Shown: positions 27,065-36,715, counted from the first letter of the stretch. The stretch: DNA of 64,000 nucleotides from Brevibacillus borstelensis (GCF_003710865.1 NZ_RHHO01000014.1:1-64000); one strand, 5' to 3'. Notes: generated by a model not told the origin, from the letters alone. Program-made: numbers and translations.

Positions 27065-28058
27065 GGTGGGTAATAAAGCGATATCGACGGACCTCTTGCA
27101 GGATTGGTATTACCACATGCTCTTGATCAGACGCTTTGAAGAGGCGATCAACGAGAAGTTTTTAGCCGGGGACATTCCGGGTTTTGTTCACTTGTACATT
27201 GGCGAGGAAGCGACCGGAGTCGGCGTTTGCTCCGCCTTGAACCGCACCGATTACATTACCAGCACACATCGGGGGCACGGCCACACCTTGGCAAAAGGCG
27301 CCGAAGCAAAACGGTGCATGGCCGAATTGTACGGGCGCAAGACAGGCTACTGCAAGGGAAAGGGCGGATCGATGCATATTGCTGACTTTGGCATTGGCAT
27401 GCTCGGGGCAAACGGCGTCGTGGGCGGCGGGTTTAATTTGGCCGTCGGAGCCGCGCTGGCAGTCCAATTGCGCAAAGGCTCAGAGGTAGCCGTCTGCTTT
27501 TTCGGCGATGGGGCGAGCAACCGGGGTACCTTTCACGAGGGGCTGAATATGGCAGCCGTCTGGAAGCTGCCCGTCGTATTTGTCTGCGAAAACAACCAGT
27601 GGGCATCGACGACGCCGATTCACGAAGCGACGGCCGTCACGGATATTTGCGTAAGAGCGTCGTCCTATGCCATGCCGAGCGCGATGGTGGATGGCAATGA
27701 TGTTTTTGCCGTGTATGAAGCCGCAGTAGAAGCCGTAGAACGAGCCAGGCGAGGCGAGGGCCCTACACTTGTCGAGTGCAAAACGTACCGGATCAAAGGC
27801 CACTTCGTAGGCGATCCGGAGCAGTACCGGACGCGGGAAGAAGTGATGAGCCAGATGGAGAGCAACGACCCGATCAAGAAATTCCTCGAGCGGGTTCTCC
27901 CGGAAAAGCTTCTGACCGAAGAGCAGCTCCAAGCAATCGAGCAGCGGGTCGCGGAAGAAATCGAAGAGGCGATCCGCTTTGCCGAGGAGAGCCCTTACCC
28001 TGATCCGGAGGAAGCATTTGATGATCTGTACGTAGAGGAGGAGGCCAGCCATGCGTAA
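27063..28058 (+). CDS. acoA: Acetoin dehydrogenase E1 component, alpha subunit (TPP-dependent)
   Basis: With AcoB cleaves acetoin (or another 2-oxo-type substrate) to acetaldehyde plus an acetyl unit passed to lipoyl-E2. Seen: MLLIRRFEEAINEKFLAGDIPGFVHLYIGEEATGVG, RGHGHTLAKG, the GKGGSMHI segment, and the TPP-binding GDGASNRGTFHEGLNMAAVWKLP to ENNQWA motif. 331 residues, and the short N-terminus is typical of AcoA rather than of pyruvate dehydrogenase E1alpha. TTG 27063 or GTG 27066 is the start. It overlaps acoB by 8 bases. A general 2-oxoacid dehydrogenase is the alternative. Confidence 0.87.
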   Translation: MVGNKAISTDLLQDWYYHMLLIRRFEEAINEKFLAGDIPGFVHLYIGEEATGVGVCSALNRTDYITSTHRGHGHTLAKGAEAKRCMAELYGRKTGYCKGKGGSMHIADFGIGMLGANGVVGGGFNLAVGAALAVQLRKGSEVAVCFFGDGASNRGTFHEGLNMAAVWKLPVVFVCENNQWASTTPIHEATAVTDICVRASSYAMPSAMVDGNDVFAVYEAAVEAVERARRGEGPTLVECKTYRIKGHFVGDPEQYRTREEVMSQMESNDPIKKFLERVLPEKLLTEEQLQAIEQRVAEEIEEAIRFAEESPYPDPEEAFDDLYVEEEASHA

Positions 28059-29028
28059 CATATCCTTTTCTCAGGCAACATTGGAAGCGATGCAGGAAGA
28101 AATGCGCCGGGACGAGCGAGTTTTCATCATGGGAGAAGACATCGCAAGCCAGGGCGGCATTTTTGGGCAGTTCAAGGGCTTGCCAAAGGAATTCGGCCTG
28201 GAGCGTGTACGCGATACGCCGATTTCGGAAACTGCGCTGGTGGGAGCGGGAATTGGCGCCGCTCTCGCGGGAGCTGTGCCGGTCGTCGATATGCACTTTG
28301 CCGATTTTATCGGGGTGACGATGGACGAGGTGCTCAACCAGATGGCCAAAATACGCTACATGTTCGGGGGCCAGGCGACCCTGCCGCTCGTGCTGCGGGC
28401 ACCTGACGGCGTGACACGCTCAGCGGCGGCGCAGCACTCGCAATCGCTGGAAGCATGGTTTTTGCATATTCCGGGCCTCAAGGTCGTCATTCCGTCCAAT
28501 CCCGCGGATGCCAAGGGGCTTCTGAAAGCGGCGATTCGCGACCAAAACCCGGTGATCTATTTTGAACACAAAGACTTGTTCAGCAAAAAAGGACCTGTTC
28601 CGGACGGCGACTACCTCACCCCGATCGGCAAAGCGGCGGTCGTGCGCGAAGGGAAGGACGTGACCATCGTGTCGTACTCGGCCATGCTGGGGAAATGTCT
28701 GGAGGCCGCCGATCAGCTTGGCAGCCTGCACGGAATCGAGGCGGAGGTGATCGATCTGCGGACGATTGTTCCAATGGACATGGAGACGATCTACGAGTCT
28801 GTCAAAAAGACACATCGTCTTGTCGTAGCTCATGAGGCTGTCAAAACAGGCGGTGTCGGGGGAGAAATTGCCGCCTCGGTCAGCGAAAACATCCTCGAGT
28901 ACCTGGACGCCCCCATCATCCGCGTAGGTGCCGCCTTTACCCCGATTCCTTTCAGCCCGCCTCTGGAAAAGCGGGTGATTCCACAAGTGGAATCAATCGT
29001 AGAAGCTGTTCTGCGGGCACGCTGGTAA
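28051..29028 (+). CDS. acoB: Acetoin dehydrogenase E1 component, beta subunit
   Basis: 325 residues of transketolase type. Seen: MGEDIASQGGIFGQFKGL, DTPISETALVGAGIGAALAG, MFGGQATLPLVLRAPDG, the AAQHSQSLEAWFLHIPGLKVVIPSNPADAKGLL segment and DLRTIVPMD. It completes E1 with AcoA. GGAGG lies six bases before ATG, within the end of acoA. Confidence 0.9.
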   Translation: MRNISFSQATLEAMQEEMRRDERVFIMGEDIASQGGIFGQFKGLPKEFGLERVRDTPISETALVGAGIGAALAGAVPVVDMHFADFIGVTMDEVLNQMAKIRYMFGGQATLPLVLRAPDGVTRSAAAQHSQSLEAWFLHIPGLKVVIPSNPADAKGLLKAAIRDQNPVIYFEHKDLFSKKGPVPDGDYLTPIGKAAVVREGKDVTIVSYSAMLGKCLEAADQLGSLHGIEAEVIDLRTIVPMDMETIYESVKKTHRLVVAHEAVKTGGVGGEIAASVSENILEYLDAPIIRVGAAFTPIPFSPPLEKRVIPQVESIVEAVLRARW

Positions 29029-29055
29029 ACAAATTGAAGGAAGGGGGGAAATAAC

Positions 29056-30423
29056 ATGGCATTCGTAATCACCATGCCCAAGTTCGGTTTGACGATGACA
29101 GAGGGGACCGTTTCCGTCTGGTGCAAAGCTGTAGGCGAGCGTGTCGAGAGCGGCGAAGTGCTGTTCGAGGTGGAGACAGACAAGATCACCAATGAAGTGA
29201 CGGCACCAGGAACCGGGGTTTTGCGCCATATTTTTACGCCCGCAGGCGCAGCGGCACAGGTCGGGGCAGCGCTTGCGATCGTGGCGGAAGAGTCCGAGGA
29301 TATTAGCGGGTTGCTGGGAGCAGACGGTCAGCAGGGGGCAGGCGAGGGTTCACATCACAAATCCAACGATGCTGTTAGCCGTGATTCGAACGATGCTTCG
29401 AGTCTCGAATCAGGCGATCACACCCTTTCTGAGGGGTTTCGCCTCGCGACTCCGCTCGCTCGCAAGCTCGCCAGGGAGAAGGGAATCGATATAGGCCAAG
29501 TCAGTGCATCCGGCCCGAGAAGCATCGTTGTCTCCCGCGATGTCGGGGATACTGGGGCAAAGCAGCCGGCTATCTCGCCAGCAGCCAAAAAATATGCGGA
29601 GGAGCAAGGTGTGGCCTGGGAGAGGATCGACCAGCGGGGGCGGATCATGCTGCCTGACGTGATTGCCGAACAACTGAAGCAAGCGGGAGGTCAGTGGACG
29701 CATCCGCCACGGGAAGCGGAGTCGGCAGCCGCAACCCGCCCGATGACAGGCGCACGCAAGGTGATCGCGGAGCGGATGACCCGAAGCTGGCAGCAGATCC
29801 CCCACGTTACACTCACCAGGGAAGTCGATGTAACTCCGCTGCTGGCCGCACATGCCATTCTTTCCGCAGATTTGGCGAGTACGGGGACCAAGCTGACCGT
29901 TACCCATTTTCTGGTCAAAATCGTTGCCATGGCTCTGCAAAAGCACCCCAGTCTGAACGCCTGGTGCCAAAATCAGGCGATCACTATCCACCCGGACGTC
30001 CATCTCGGCGTGGCTGTCTCTGTCGAAGACGGGCTGCTCGTTCCGGTCATTCCTCACGCGTGCAAACAAGATTTGGGCGAGATAGCGGAAGCCTTGCATA
30101 ATCTGACGACGCGCGCCCGCGAGCAGCGCCTGACGGTCGATGAAATGCGCGGGGGCACGTTTACGATCAGCAATCTCGGCATGATGGGTGTCGACGGTTT
30201 TACGCCGATCATCAATCCGCCAGAAACCGGGATATTGGGGATCGGCAGGATCGTCGAAAAGCCCGTATGGATCGGTGATGACCTCGCTCGACGTTCCATG
30301 CTGACGCTGTCCCTCTCTTTTGACCATCGGGCACTCGACGGGGCGGAGGCAGCCGGGTTCCTCCAGACGGTGCATGACTACATCCAGCAGCCGCTGCGGC
30401 TGCTTGTAAAGGGGAGGCGGTAG
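29056..30423 (+). CDS. acoC: Dihydrolipoamide acetyltransferase (E2) with two E3-binding-like domains
   Basis: 455 residues. N-terminal lipoyl domain with the lipoylated Lys in ETDKITNEV; a Ser/Asp-rich linker; one peripheral subunit-binding domain (ATPLARKLAREKGIDIGQVSASG) near residues 130-165 and a second similar one (SPAAKKYAEEQGVAWERIDQRG) near 175-210; then a catalytic acyltransferase core ending in DHRALDGAEAAGF with the active-site His and Asp. Acetyl transfer to CoA from acetoin cleavage is the expected reaction. The doubled binding domain is unusual. It starts behind AAGGAAGGGGGG. Confidence 0.9.
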   Translation: MAFVITMPKFGLTMTEGTVSVWCKAVGERVESGEVLFEVETDKITNEVTAPGTGVLRHIFTPAGAAAQVGAALAIVAEESEDISGLLGADGQQGAGEGSHHKSNDAVSRDSNDASSLESGDHTLSEGFRLATPLARKLAREKGIDIGQVSASGPRSIVVSRDVGDTGAKQPAISPAAKKYAEEQGVAWERIDQRGRIMLPDVIAEQLKQAGGQWTHPPREAESAAATRPMTGARKVIAERMTRSWQQIPHVTLTREVDVTPLLAAHAILSADLASTGTKLTVTHFLVKIVAMALQKHPSLNAWCQNQAITIHPDVHLGVAVSVEDGLLVPVIPHACKQDLGEIAEALHNLTTRAREQRLTVDEMRGGTFTISNLGMMGVDGFTPIINPPETGILGIGRIVEKPVWIGDDLARRSMLTLSLSFDHRALDGAEAAGFLQTVHDYIQQPLRLLVKGRR

Positions 30424-30424
30424 G

Positions 30425-31795
30425 ATGAAAAAAAGGCTGATCGTCATCGGTGGAGGGCCGGGAGGATATACGGCAGCTTTGCGCGCGGGCCAACTGGGGG
30501 CGGACGTCACCCTGATTGAAAAAGGACAGCTCGGCGGCACCTGCCTGAATGTCGGCTGCATCCCGACAAAAAGCCTGCTGGAGTCCTCCCACATATGGGC
30601 GAAAAGCAGTCAGTGGTTCCCGGAGAACAAAGCTGGTGAAGTTCCATGGCCGTCCATTCTGGAGCGGAAAGAAAAAGCGGTCATGCAGCTTCGAAAAGGC
30701 GTAGAAGGGTTGCTTCGGAAGGGGCAGATCAGGGTCGTAAAAGGGACAGCTTCGCTTGCCGGAGAGAAAAGGGTGGCTGTTGCGGGAGAAGAGCAGTTGT
30801 TGCTGGAGGCGGATGCCATTATCCTGGCGACAGGCAGCCGTCCGGTCGTTCCGCCGATTGAAGGCATTGACCTGCCGGGAGTAGTCACAAGCGATGAGCT
30901 GCTCTCCGTTGCCGAGCTGCCCAAACGCCTTGCCATCATCGGAGGCGGGGTCATCGGTGTGGAATTTGCGACCGCTTTTTCCGAGCTGGGCGTGGATGTG
31001 CATGTCATCGAAGCGGCAGAGCGCATCCTGCCGAATATGGACCCGCAACTGTCCCGGCAGTTGAAAGAGCTGCTGGAAAGACAAGGCATTGCCTTTTGCC
31101 TTGGCCAAAAGGTCGTAAAAATCATCAAGAAGGAAACGGAAGGGCTGGAGCTGCAATTGTCGGAAGGCAAATCGGTACAGGCCGACCTGGTGCTGGCGGC
31201 GGTGGGCAGAGCAGCCGTTCTGGAACCGCTCGGGCTGGATAAGGCGGGGATTCGGGTAGTGAACGGCAAAATAAAGGCAGATGCGTATCAACAGACGAAT
31301 CAGCCGGGCATCTACGCCATCGGGGATTGCGCAAGTCCGATCATGCTGGCGCATGTCGCGATGGCAGAAGGCAGGGTAGCGGCTGAACATGCCCTGGGCT
31401 TCCCCACACAGCCAGTCAACTTCGACCTCGTCCCTCACTGCGTCTACTCTCATCCGGAAGCGGCTATGGCAGGCCTAACGGCAGAAGAGGCGAGAAACAG
31501 GGGATTCGACGTTCAGGAAGGGGTCTTTCCGCTGATGGCAAGCGGCAAAGCCCTGGTTGGGGGAGAGACGGACGGGTTTTTAAAGGTGGTAGCGGACAGA
31601 AAGTACGGGCGGCTTCTCGGCATTCATCTGCTGGCTCCGCACGCGACCGAAATGATTGCGGAAGCGTCGCTCGGTCTGACGCTCGAGGCTACGCTCGACG
31701 AGCTGGTCAAAACGATCCATCCCCATCCTACGGTCGCGGAAGGCATCCAGGAAGCCGCGATGAGCATCATGGGGCAAGCAATTCACCTCCCCTAG
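30425..31795 (+). CDS. acoL: Dihydrolipoamide dehydrogenase (E3)
   Basis: FAD- and NAD-dependent enzyme that re-oxidises lipoyl groups of AcoC. Seen: GGGPGGYTAALRAGQLGADVTLIEKG at the FAD site, the redox pair in GGTCLNVGCIPTKS, NAD-binding IIGGGVIGVEFA, GIYAIGDCA and the active-site His motif HPHPTVAEGIQEA. 456 residues, usual length. Begins 1 base after acoC. Confidence 0.95.
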   Translation: MKKRLIVIGGGPGGYTAALRAGQLGADVTLIEKGQLGGTCLNVGCIPTKSLLESSHIWAKSSQWFPENKAGEVPWPSILERKEKAVMQLRKGVEGLLRKGQIRVVKGTASLAGEKRVAVAGEEQLLLEADAIILATGSRPVVPPIEGIDLPGVVTSDELLSVAELPKRLAIIGGGVIGVEFATAFSELGVDVHVIEAAERILPNMDPQLSRQLKELLERQGIAFCLGQKVVKIIKKETEGLELQLSEGKSVQADLVLAAVGRAAVLEPLGLDKAGIRVVNGKIKADAYQQTNQPGIYAIGDCASPIMLAHVAMAEGRVAAEHALGFPTQPVNFDLVPHCVYSHPEAAMAGLTAEEARNRGFDVQEGVFPLMASGKALVGGETDGFLKVVADRKYGRLLGIHLLAPHATEMIAEASLGLTLEATLDELVKTIHPHPTVAEGIQEAAMSIMGQAIHLP

Positions 31796-31882
31796 TCCAG
31801 GGAGGCTGCGGCTTGCATGCCTGCCAAGAGGCACTGCCGTACACGCCAGGGAAAAGGCTGGTTTGCAGAAACCTAAACAGAC

Positions 31883-31922
31883 AAAAAAAGGCTCCCTTGT
31901 CTCGCAGACAAAAGGGGCCTTA
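31883..31922 (-). terminator. Intrinsic terminator for the leftward transporter/SDR pair
   Basis: Stem 31888-31902 with 31906-31922 and a CGC loop; read leftward it is followed by a T run (A run 31883-31889 on +). It also lies after acoL and overlaps the stop codon of the transporter gene. Confidence 0.8.
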
Positions 31923-32909
31923 CTGCGTTGACTGATGTTGTGCCGCAGAGCTTGAGCTCGATCTGTATCGCTGCCAGCGGGTGCGGGCCGGTTCCCACAA
32001 AACGGCGATGAAAGCGCCGAGGGACGTATTGGTGATCATATTCGCTACAGCAGGGACCGCAGCGATCGGGCTGATGTGCTCCATGGCAAGAAGCGCAGCC
32101 AGGGCCGTATTGCAAATCCCGAATTCATAGACGACGGACCGTCGATCCGCTTCCGGCATCCGGAAACCGGCGCCAAAGCAGTACCCGAGCACCATGGGAA
32201 CGGTTATTTGCAGAAATACGCAGAGAAACAGCCAGGGGAGCAGGACCAGATTCTCCTGAAGCATAGTCTGCGCGCCGGAAACGACAGCGAGATCAACAAC
32301 GATGAGGGCGGCAGCAGAGAGCAGGGGAATGACTTTCTTGACAGGGGCCAGCCGCGACTCCCATTTCCACTGGATCGCCAGGCCCGCCAAAATCGGCAGG
32401 AGGACGACGTACACCATTTGCAAAAACAGCGGCAGAAAAGCTACGGGGACAACGCTGCCGACCGTCGCTTTCATGATCAGCGGGGTCAAAACGGGGCCCA
32501 CCAGCGTATCCACAGCGGACATCATGATGCTCAAAGCGAGCGTTCCTCCTGCCATAAAGGTGTACAGATTGGCTGATGTCCCGCTGGGCACCGCCCCTGC
32601 GAGGATTGTCCCCGCCAAGAGATCAGGCTGATCCCGGAAGAACAGAAACGCGAGCCCGATGGAAATGCCCAGCGTGATCGTCCATTTGCCGGCTACGCCA
32701 AGCAAGGCGTTCTTTGGCTGCCGAATGACCCGTCTCAAGCTCTCCTGCGACAAGGTAAGTCCCATGTTAAACAAAATAAAAGCGAGCGCAGGGGCGGTCC
32801 AATTTTTCAAGAACAGAAAGTGGCCGGGAAAGTGGTAGGCGAGAAGCGCACAACAGACGATCCACAAGGGCAACAATTTGGTGACGGCTGCTTGGAAAAA
32901 GCGAAGCAT
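31920..32909 (-). CDS. BASS-family (bile acid:Na+ symporter-like) transporter
   Basis: 329 residues and about ten helices. Seen: ILFNMGLTLSQESLRRV, LAGTILAGAVPSGTSANLYTFMAGG and VVYEFGICNTALAALLAMEHISPIAAVPA, which match the bile acid:sodium symporter family. Bacterial members more often carry organic acids such as pyruvate, pantothenate or 2-oxo acids than bile acids, which would fit the nearby aco and TRAP genes. The last ten or so residues are Ser-rich and seem disordered. Confidence 0.85.
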   Translation of the reverse strand: MLRFFQAAVTKLLPLWIVCCALLAYHFPGHFLFLKNWTAPALAFILFNMGLTLSQESLRRVIRQPKNALLGVAGKWTITLGISIGLAFLFFRDQPDLLAGTILAGAVPSGTSANLYTFMAGGTLALSIMMSAVDTLVGPVLTPLIMKATVGSVVPVAFLPLFLQMVYVVLLPILAGLAIQWKWESRLAPVKKVIPLLSAAALIVVDLAVVSGAQTMLQENLVLLPWLFLCVFLQITVPMVLGYCFGAGFRMPEADRRSVVYEFGICNTALAALLAMEHISPIAAVPAVANMITNTSLGAFIAVLWEPARTRWQRYRSSSSSAAQHQSTQ

Positions 32910-32924
32910 AGGCGATCCTCCCGG

Positions 32925-33695
32925 CTATGTAACTGTCCACCCGCCGCAGACGTTTATGGATTGGCCTGTTATATAGGCAGCGGCGTCGGATGCCAGGAAA
33001 GAAACGGTCTTTGCTACATCATGCGCGGAGCTGATTCGCCCGAGCGGGATGTTACCGATGTAATTTTGCAGGGACCTTTCGCTGCTTTGGCCAAAGAGAG
33101 TGCTCATGTCGTCAGCCATTTTCGCCAACAGCTCTGTTTCCATGGCACCGGGACAAACGGCGTTTACGCGAATGCGTCTTGGGGCAAGGACAATCGATGC
33201 AGTTTTTGTCACGCTCAAAACCCCCGCTTTTGAAGCCGCATAGGCTGCGGAGAGCGGGCGCGGGCTGTTTGCCGCAACCGAGGCGATATTGACGATGGAG
33301 CCGCCGTCATGCAGGAATGGAGCGGCGGCTTGTATCATGAAAAAGACAGCCTTCAGGTTGATATTCATCACCAGGTCCCAGTCGGAGCTTGTGACCTGAT
33401 CCATCGGCTTGACGATATTGACGCCAGCGTTGTTGACCAAAACGTGGAAGGCCCCGTGCTCCTGAACGATCTGGGAGAGCAGGCCTTGTATCGCATCTGT
33501 TTCCGCCAGATCGATTTGTTTCCCATCTGCTGTATGACCTTTGGATCGGAGCGTTTCGACGGCGGCAAGCAGTTTATCCGGATTGCGGTCCAGCAAAACA
33601 ACGCGGTGACCAGAAGCAGCGAGGTCCTCTGCAATCGCGTAGCCAAGTCCCTGAGCCGCACCGGTAATAACCGCCAGCTTTTTTTCTGAACACAT
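32925..33695 (-). CDS. SDR-family oxidoreductase
   Basis: 256-residue classical short-chain dehydrogenase. Seen: TGAAQGLGYAIAEDL (NAD(P) site), NNAGVNIVKPMDQVT, and the catalytic YAASKAG with the preceding Ser in VNIASVAANSPRPLS. The sequence style is that of 3-hydroxybutyrate or acetoin/2,3-butanediol dehydrogenases. ATG 33695 follows AAGGAGG eight bases upstream; the frame nominally extends to 33737. First gene of the leftward pair with the BASS transporter, suggesting uptake and oxidation or reduction of one hydroxy or keto acid. Confidence 0.87.
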   Translation of the reverse strand: MCSEKKLAVITGAAQGLGYAIAEDLAASGHRVVLLDRNPDKLLAAVETLRSKGHTADGKQIDLAETDAIQGLLSQIVQEHGAFHVLVNNAGVNIVKPMDQVTSSDWDLVMNINLKAVFFMIQAAAPFLHDGGSIVNIASVAANSPRPLSAAYAASKAGVLSVTKTASIVLAPRRIRVNAVCPGAMETELLAKMADDMSTLFGQSSERSLQNYIGNIPLGRISSAHDVAKTVSFLASDAAAYITGQSINVCGGWTVT

Positions 33696-33893
33696 GGGTA
33701 TCGCCTCCTTCATGATCTTCCTCTCGTCAATACCCACAGTATTGCTTGCAGCCGACGAGCGAGTCTAGAGCCACTTCCACAATTGGCCTTTCGATTGCGG
33801 AGGAGAAAAATGGAAAAGCAAGCCGGGCAAGCGCGACAGCTCTCGTTACTGTATAATTTGGAAATGAACGACATATCAGGAAAGGATTAAAGA

Positions 33894-36497
33894 ATGAAGA
33901 GAATCAGTTTGTTTATGTTGGCGATCCTGTGGCTTGTCTCGGGCTCCATCGCCTCCGCGGCCGCTCTCCCGGAGCGGAATGGAGTCGTGACCGACCCCGT
34001 CGGGTTGTTTTCATCCGATGAAGCCGAGCAGATCAAAGAGAGTACGAAGGACAAAAAGTACGAGCTGCTGCTCCTTACCGCCAGCGGGCTGGATGAGGCG
34101 GAAGGGGAGCGCTTGGCCAACGAGGCCTACGACGGCTGGAAGCTCGGAAAAAATCAACTGATGCTGGTCGTGACGGTGAATCCGAATCACGTGCATCTCG
34201 TATTCGAAAACAAGGAGCTGGCAAGTCAAGTCGCCCAAAGCGATGCGGGGGATGTAAAGGGGATTCTCGACCTGCAATTCGTACCGCTGGCGCGAGAGGG
34301 AAATGTCGCTGCAGGAGTGATTGCGGTCAGCGACTACGTCAATGAGATTTCCGAGTCGGCGTCTGCGGGGAATGCGGGAGTCACTGCGACGACCCCGGCA
34401 TCGTCTCCGGCAAATGCGACGACGGCACCGTCAGCATCGCCCGCGGCCTCAGGCGCTTCAACGGCACCCTCCGGCAATGCGGCAACATCGAAGCACGTTG
34501 CGACTCCGCCGCCATCATCCGCTCCATCCGGTTCGGCTCCTGCACAGGCCAAATCGGCGACATCGGCTCATTCCCAGAACTCCATCGTCTGGGTTCTGCT
34601 CTTTCTGTGCGTCGGAGCGGCTCTGTTTTTCACGATCAGACAGCTTGTCTATCGCTCCCGTCTAAAGAAAATGCTGGACCGGGCTGTAAAGAGCCATGCG
34701 GAAGCGACGCCTGCCGTCGACCAGATGATCGTCTCCGGGCTGTTCCGCGAGCTGGAGGTCGGCCTCATCGAGGGGGAAACGAAAAAGCAGGTTGCACAGC
34801 TTGAACAAGCCGCCCTCCAACTGCATAAAGAATCGCAGCAGCTGCAGGAGCAGTTGGCGGGACAAAAGGTTTCCTTTTTCTCCGGGGCCAAAACGGAACA
34901 GGCCATACAGGACCTTCTGGATACAGTGGAGGAGTATTGCACGAAGATTGAACAAAATCAAGCAAGATTGAAAGAGATTGAAAGGCTGTCCGTCGAGGTA
35001 AGGCGTCTCGTCGAGGAGGCCAAAGACAGAGAAAAAGAGACGTCGGCAATCATCGAGGCGCTCGCCGGGGAAACGTCCTTCTCCTTGACCGTCATGAGGA
35101 AGCAGCTGGAGCAGGCGGAAGCCATTTTGAACAAAGCGGACAGCATGGACGAATTTGATTACTTGCAAGCCGAAGGACCGGCGAAAGAGGTCCACCAGAT
35201 GTTTGACGGCTTGCTGGCTGCTGTCGATGAGATCAGAGCCCAGATCGAAAAGCACAGGGAGCTTCCTGCCCGAATCAAAGCGAAGGAGGAGGAGCTTCGC
35301 CAAGTGGTAGGACGTGAACAACTGCTGCTTGTCGATGCCGACCCCTTTGCCATTTTGAAAGCGGCGGAAGCGGAAGTGCCTCGCCTCGGAGCGCTGATTG
35401 AAGCAGGCGACAGCAAGGAAGCAAAAGCATGTGTCGATGGCCTGGAGAATGACTTGCAGCAGGCGAGCGACGTCGTAGCAGAAATGATTCGGCACCGGGA
35501 CAGGGCAAAGACGACAGTGCGCAGTACGGAACAGCTTCTCGCTGAACTGCGGGAATATGACTCCGCGTACAGTCAGGAGTTCGCGAGACTGCGCGAACGC
35601 TTTGCCGAAGTTCATCTCCGTGAGCAGGAAGAGCGTTACGGACAAATCATGGGGGACAAGGAAGAGCTTGAACGGCTTTTGATCGAAATAAAGTCGGCGC
35701 TTGACGAGCGCGTGCAAAAATACAGGCTGGCCCACGAACGGAGCGAGCTGTCAGAGCACCTGCTTTCACAGATAAAAAATGTCCGGGAGCAGAGCCTTGG
35801 CTATCGCATGGCTTTGGAGGAGCGGGTACAGACGGCAGGCGACCGTTTTCAGCAGTTCCAAAGCCGTTTCTATCAATCAGCGTCTGCTTTTGAGCAGCTT
35901 TATGTCAGAATTCCCGAGATTGCCAGGATGATCGCCGAGATAGACAAGGAGATCAACGGGCTGGAGAGCCTGATGAACGGTCAATTGCTCGACGTCTATC
36001 AGATCGAGGAGGCGCTGACTTCATTTGAAATGCTTGTCGATCAGCTTGCTCACCGGGTGGAGCTGGTCAAGCAGAAAAAGGAAGAGACGGTGCGCGCTTT
36101 CCGGAGGTTCGAGGACGCCTATTCGAGCAGACGCAATCGATACGGCAGAAGAATCCGCCTTTCCCGCTATTCCTCCCAGTACGATCGCTTAAAAGAACAG
36201 GTGGAGCTGGCGATCAGGGAGGGGTCCTTTGCCGAGGCCATGCAGGAAATCTCCCGAGGAGAAACGATCCTCAGCGAAATGGATCGGGAGTACCGGCGAG
36301 CTTTGGATGAGGAGCGCCGACGAAACAATTCTGGCGGATTTGGAGGCGGCTTCGGAGGAGGTTTTGGCGGCGGCTCGGGAGGAGGACGCTCTTCGGGAAG
36401 CTCGAGCTGGGGCGGAGGCGGCCATTCGTCAGGCAGCTCAAGCTGGGGAGGCGGGTCGTCGAACAGCGGGAGATCCTCCGGGTCGTCGCAATGGTAG
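33894..36497 (+). CDS. TPM-domain membrane protein with long coiled coil and Gly/Ser tail
   Basis: 867 residues. N-terminal signal peptide (about 1-23), then a TPM domain (about 28-145; GVVTDPVGLFSSDEAEQI to NQLMLVVTVNPNHVHLVFENKEL), an Ala/Thr/Pro/Ser linker, one membrane helix (IVWVLLFLCVGAALFF near residue 235), a coiled-coil region of about 500 residues, and a Gly/Ser/Trp-rich tail with repeated SSGSSSWGGG. TPM proteins relate to cell-envelope or photosystem assembly phosphatases and YgcG. The design resembles a sensor linking the outside to a long cytoplasmic rod. Function is unknown. RBS AAAGGA precedes ATG; a TATAAT-like -10 is at 33852. Confidence 0.85.
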   Translation: MKRISLFMLAILWLVSGSIASAAALPERNGVVTDPVGLFSSDEAEQIKESTKDKKYELLLLTASGLDEAEGERLANEAYDGWKLGKNQLMLVVTVNPNHVHLVFENKELASQVAQSDAGDVKGILDLQFVPLAREGNVAAGVIAVSDYVNEISESASAGNAGVTATTPASSPANATTAPSASPAASGASTAPSGNAATSKHVATPPPSSAPSGSAPAQAKSATSAHSQNSIVWVLLFLCVGAALFFTIRQLVYRSRLKKMLDRAVKSHAEATPAVDQMIVSGLFRELEVGLIEGETKKQVAQLEQAALQLHKESQQLQEQLAGQKVSFFSGAKTEQAIQDLLDTVEEYCTKIEQNQARLKEIERLSVEVRRLVEEAKDREKETSAIIEALAGETSFSLTVMRKQLEQAEAILNKADSMDEFDYLQAEGPAKEVHQMFDGLLAAVDEIRAQIEKHRELPARIKAKEEELRQVVGREQLLLVDADPFAILKAAEAEVPRLGALIEAGDSKEAKACVDGLENDLQQASDVVAEMIRHRDRAKTTVRSTEQLLAELREYDSAYSQEFARLRERFAEVHLREQEERYGQIMGDKEELERLLIEIKSALDERVQKYRLAHERSELSEHLLSQIKNVREQSLGYRMALEERVQTAGDRFQQFQSRFYQSASAFEQLYVRIPEIARMIAEIDKEINGLESLMNGQLLDVYQIEEALTSFEMLVDQLAHRVELVKQKKEETVRAFRRFEDAYSSRRNRYGRRIRLSRYSSQYDRLKEQVELAIREGSFAEAMQEISRGETILSEMDREYRRALDEERRRNNSGGFGGGFGGGFGGGSGGGRSSGSSSWGGGGHSSGSSSWGGGSSNSGRSSGSSQW

Positions 36498-36537
36498 ACA
36501 ATGTGGTCCGACTACTGCCATACAGCACCGCAGGGAG

Positions 36538-36566
36538 AAAAAACGGCTGGCTTCCGGCCGTTTTTT
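36538..36566 (+). terminator. Intrinsic terminator
   Basis: ACGGCTGG/CCGGCCGT stem (36543-36550 with 36554-36561) followed by six T. Confidence 0.85.
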
Positions 36567-36715
36567 CTTTGGCCAACAAAGTTTCGCGAAGCCCATTTTC
36601 ATAAAGGCAAAAGGGGGCGTCAGGCGCTTGATGCCGACATTGCGCCAGTTCCCGGAAGACCTGTGGTATCCTATGGAGTATGAATCAAAATACATAGGGA
36701 AGAGAGGGAGCAGGC

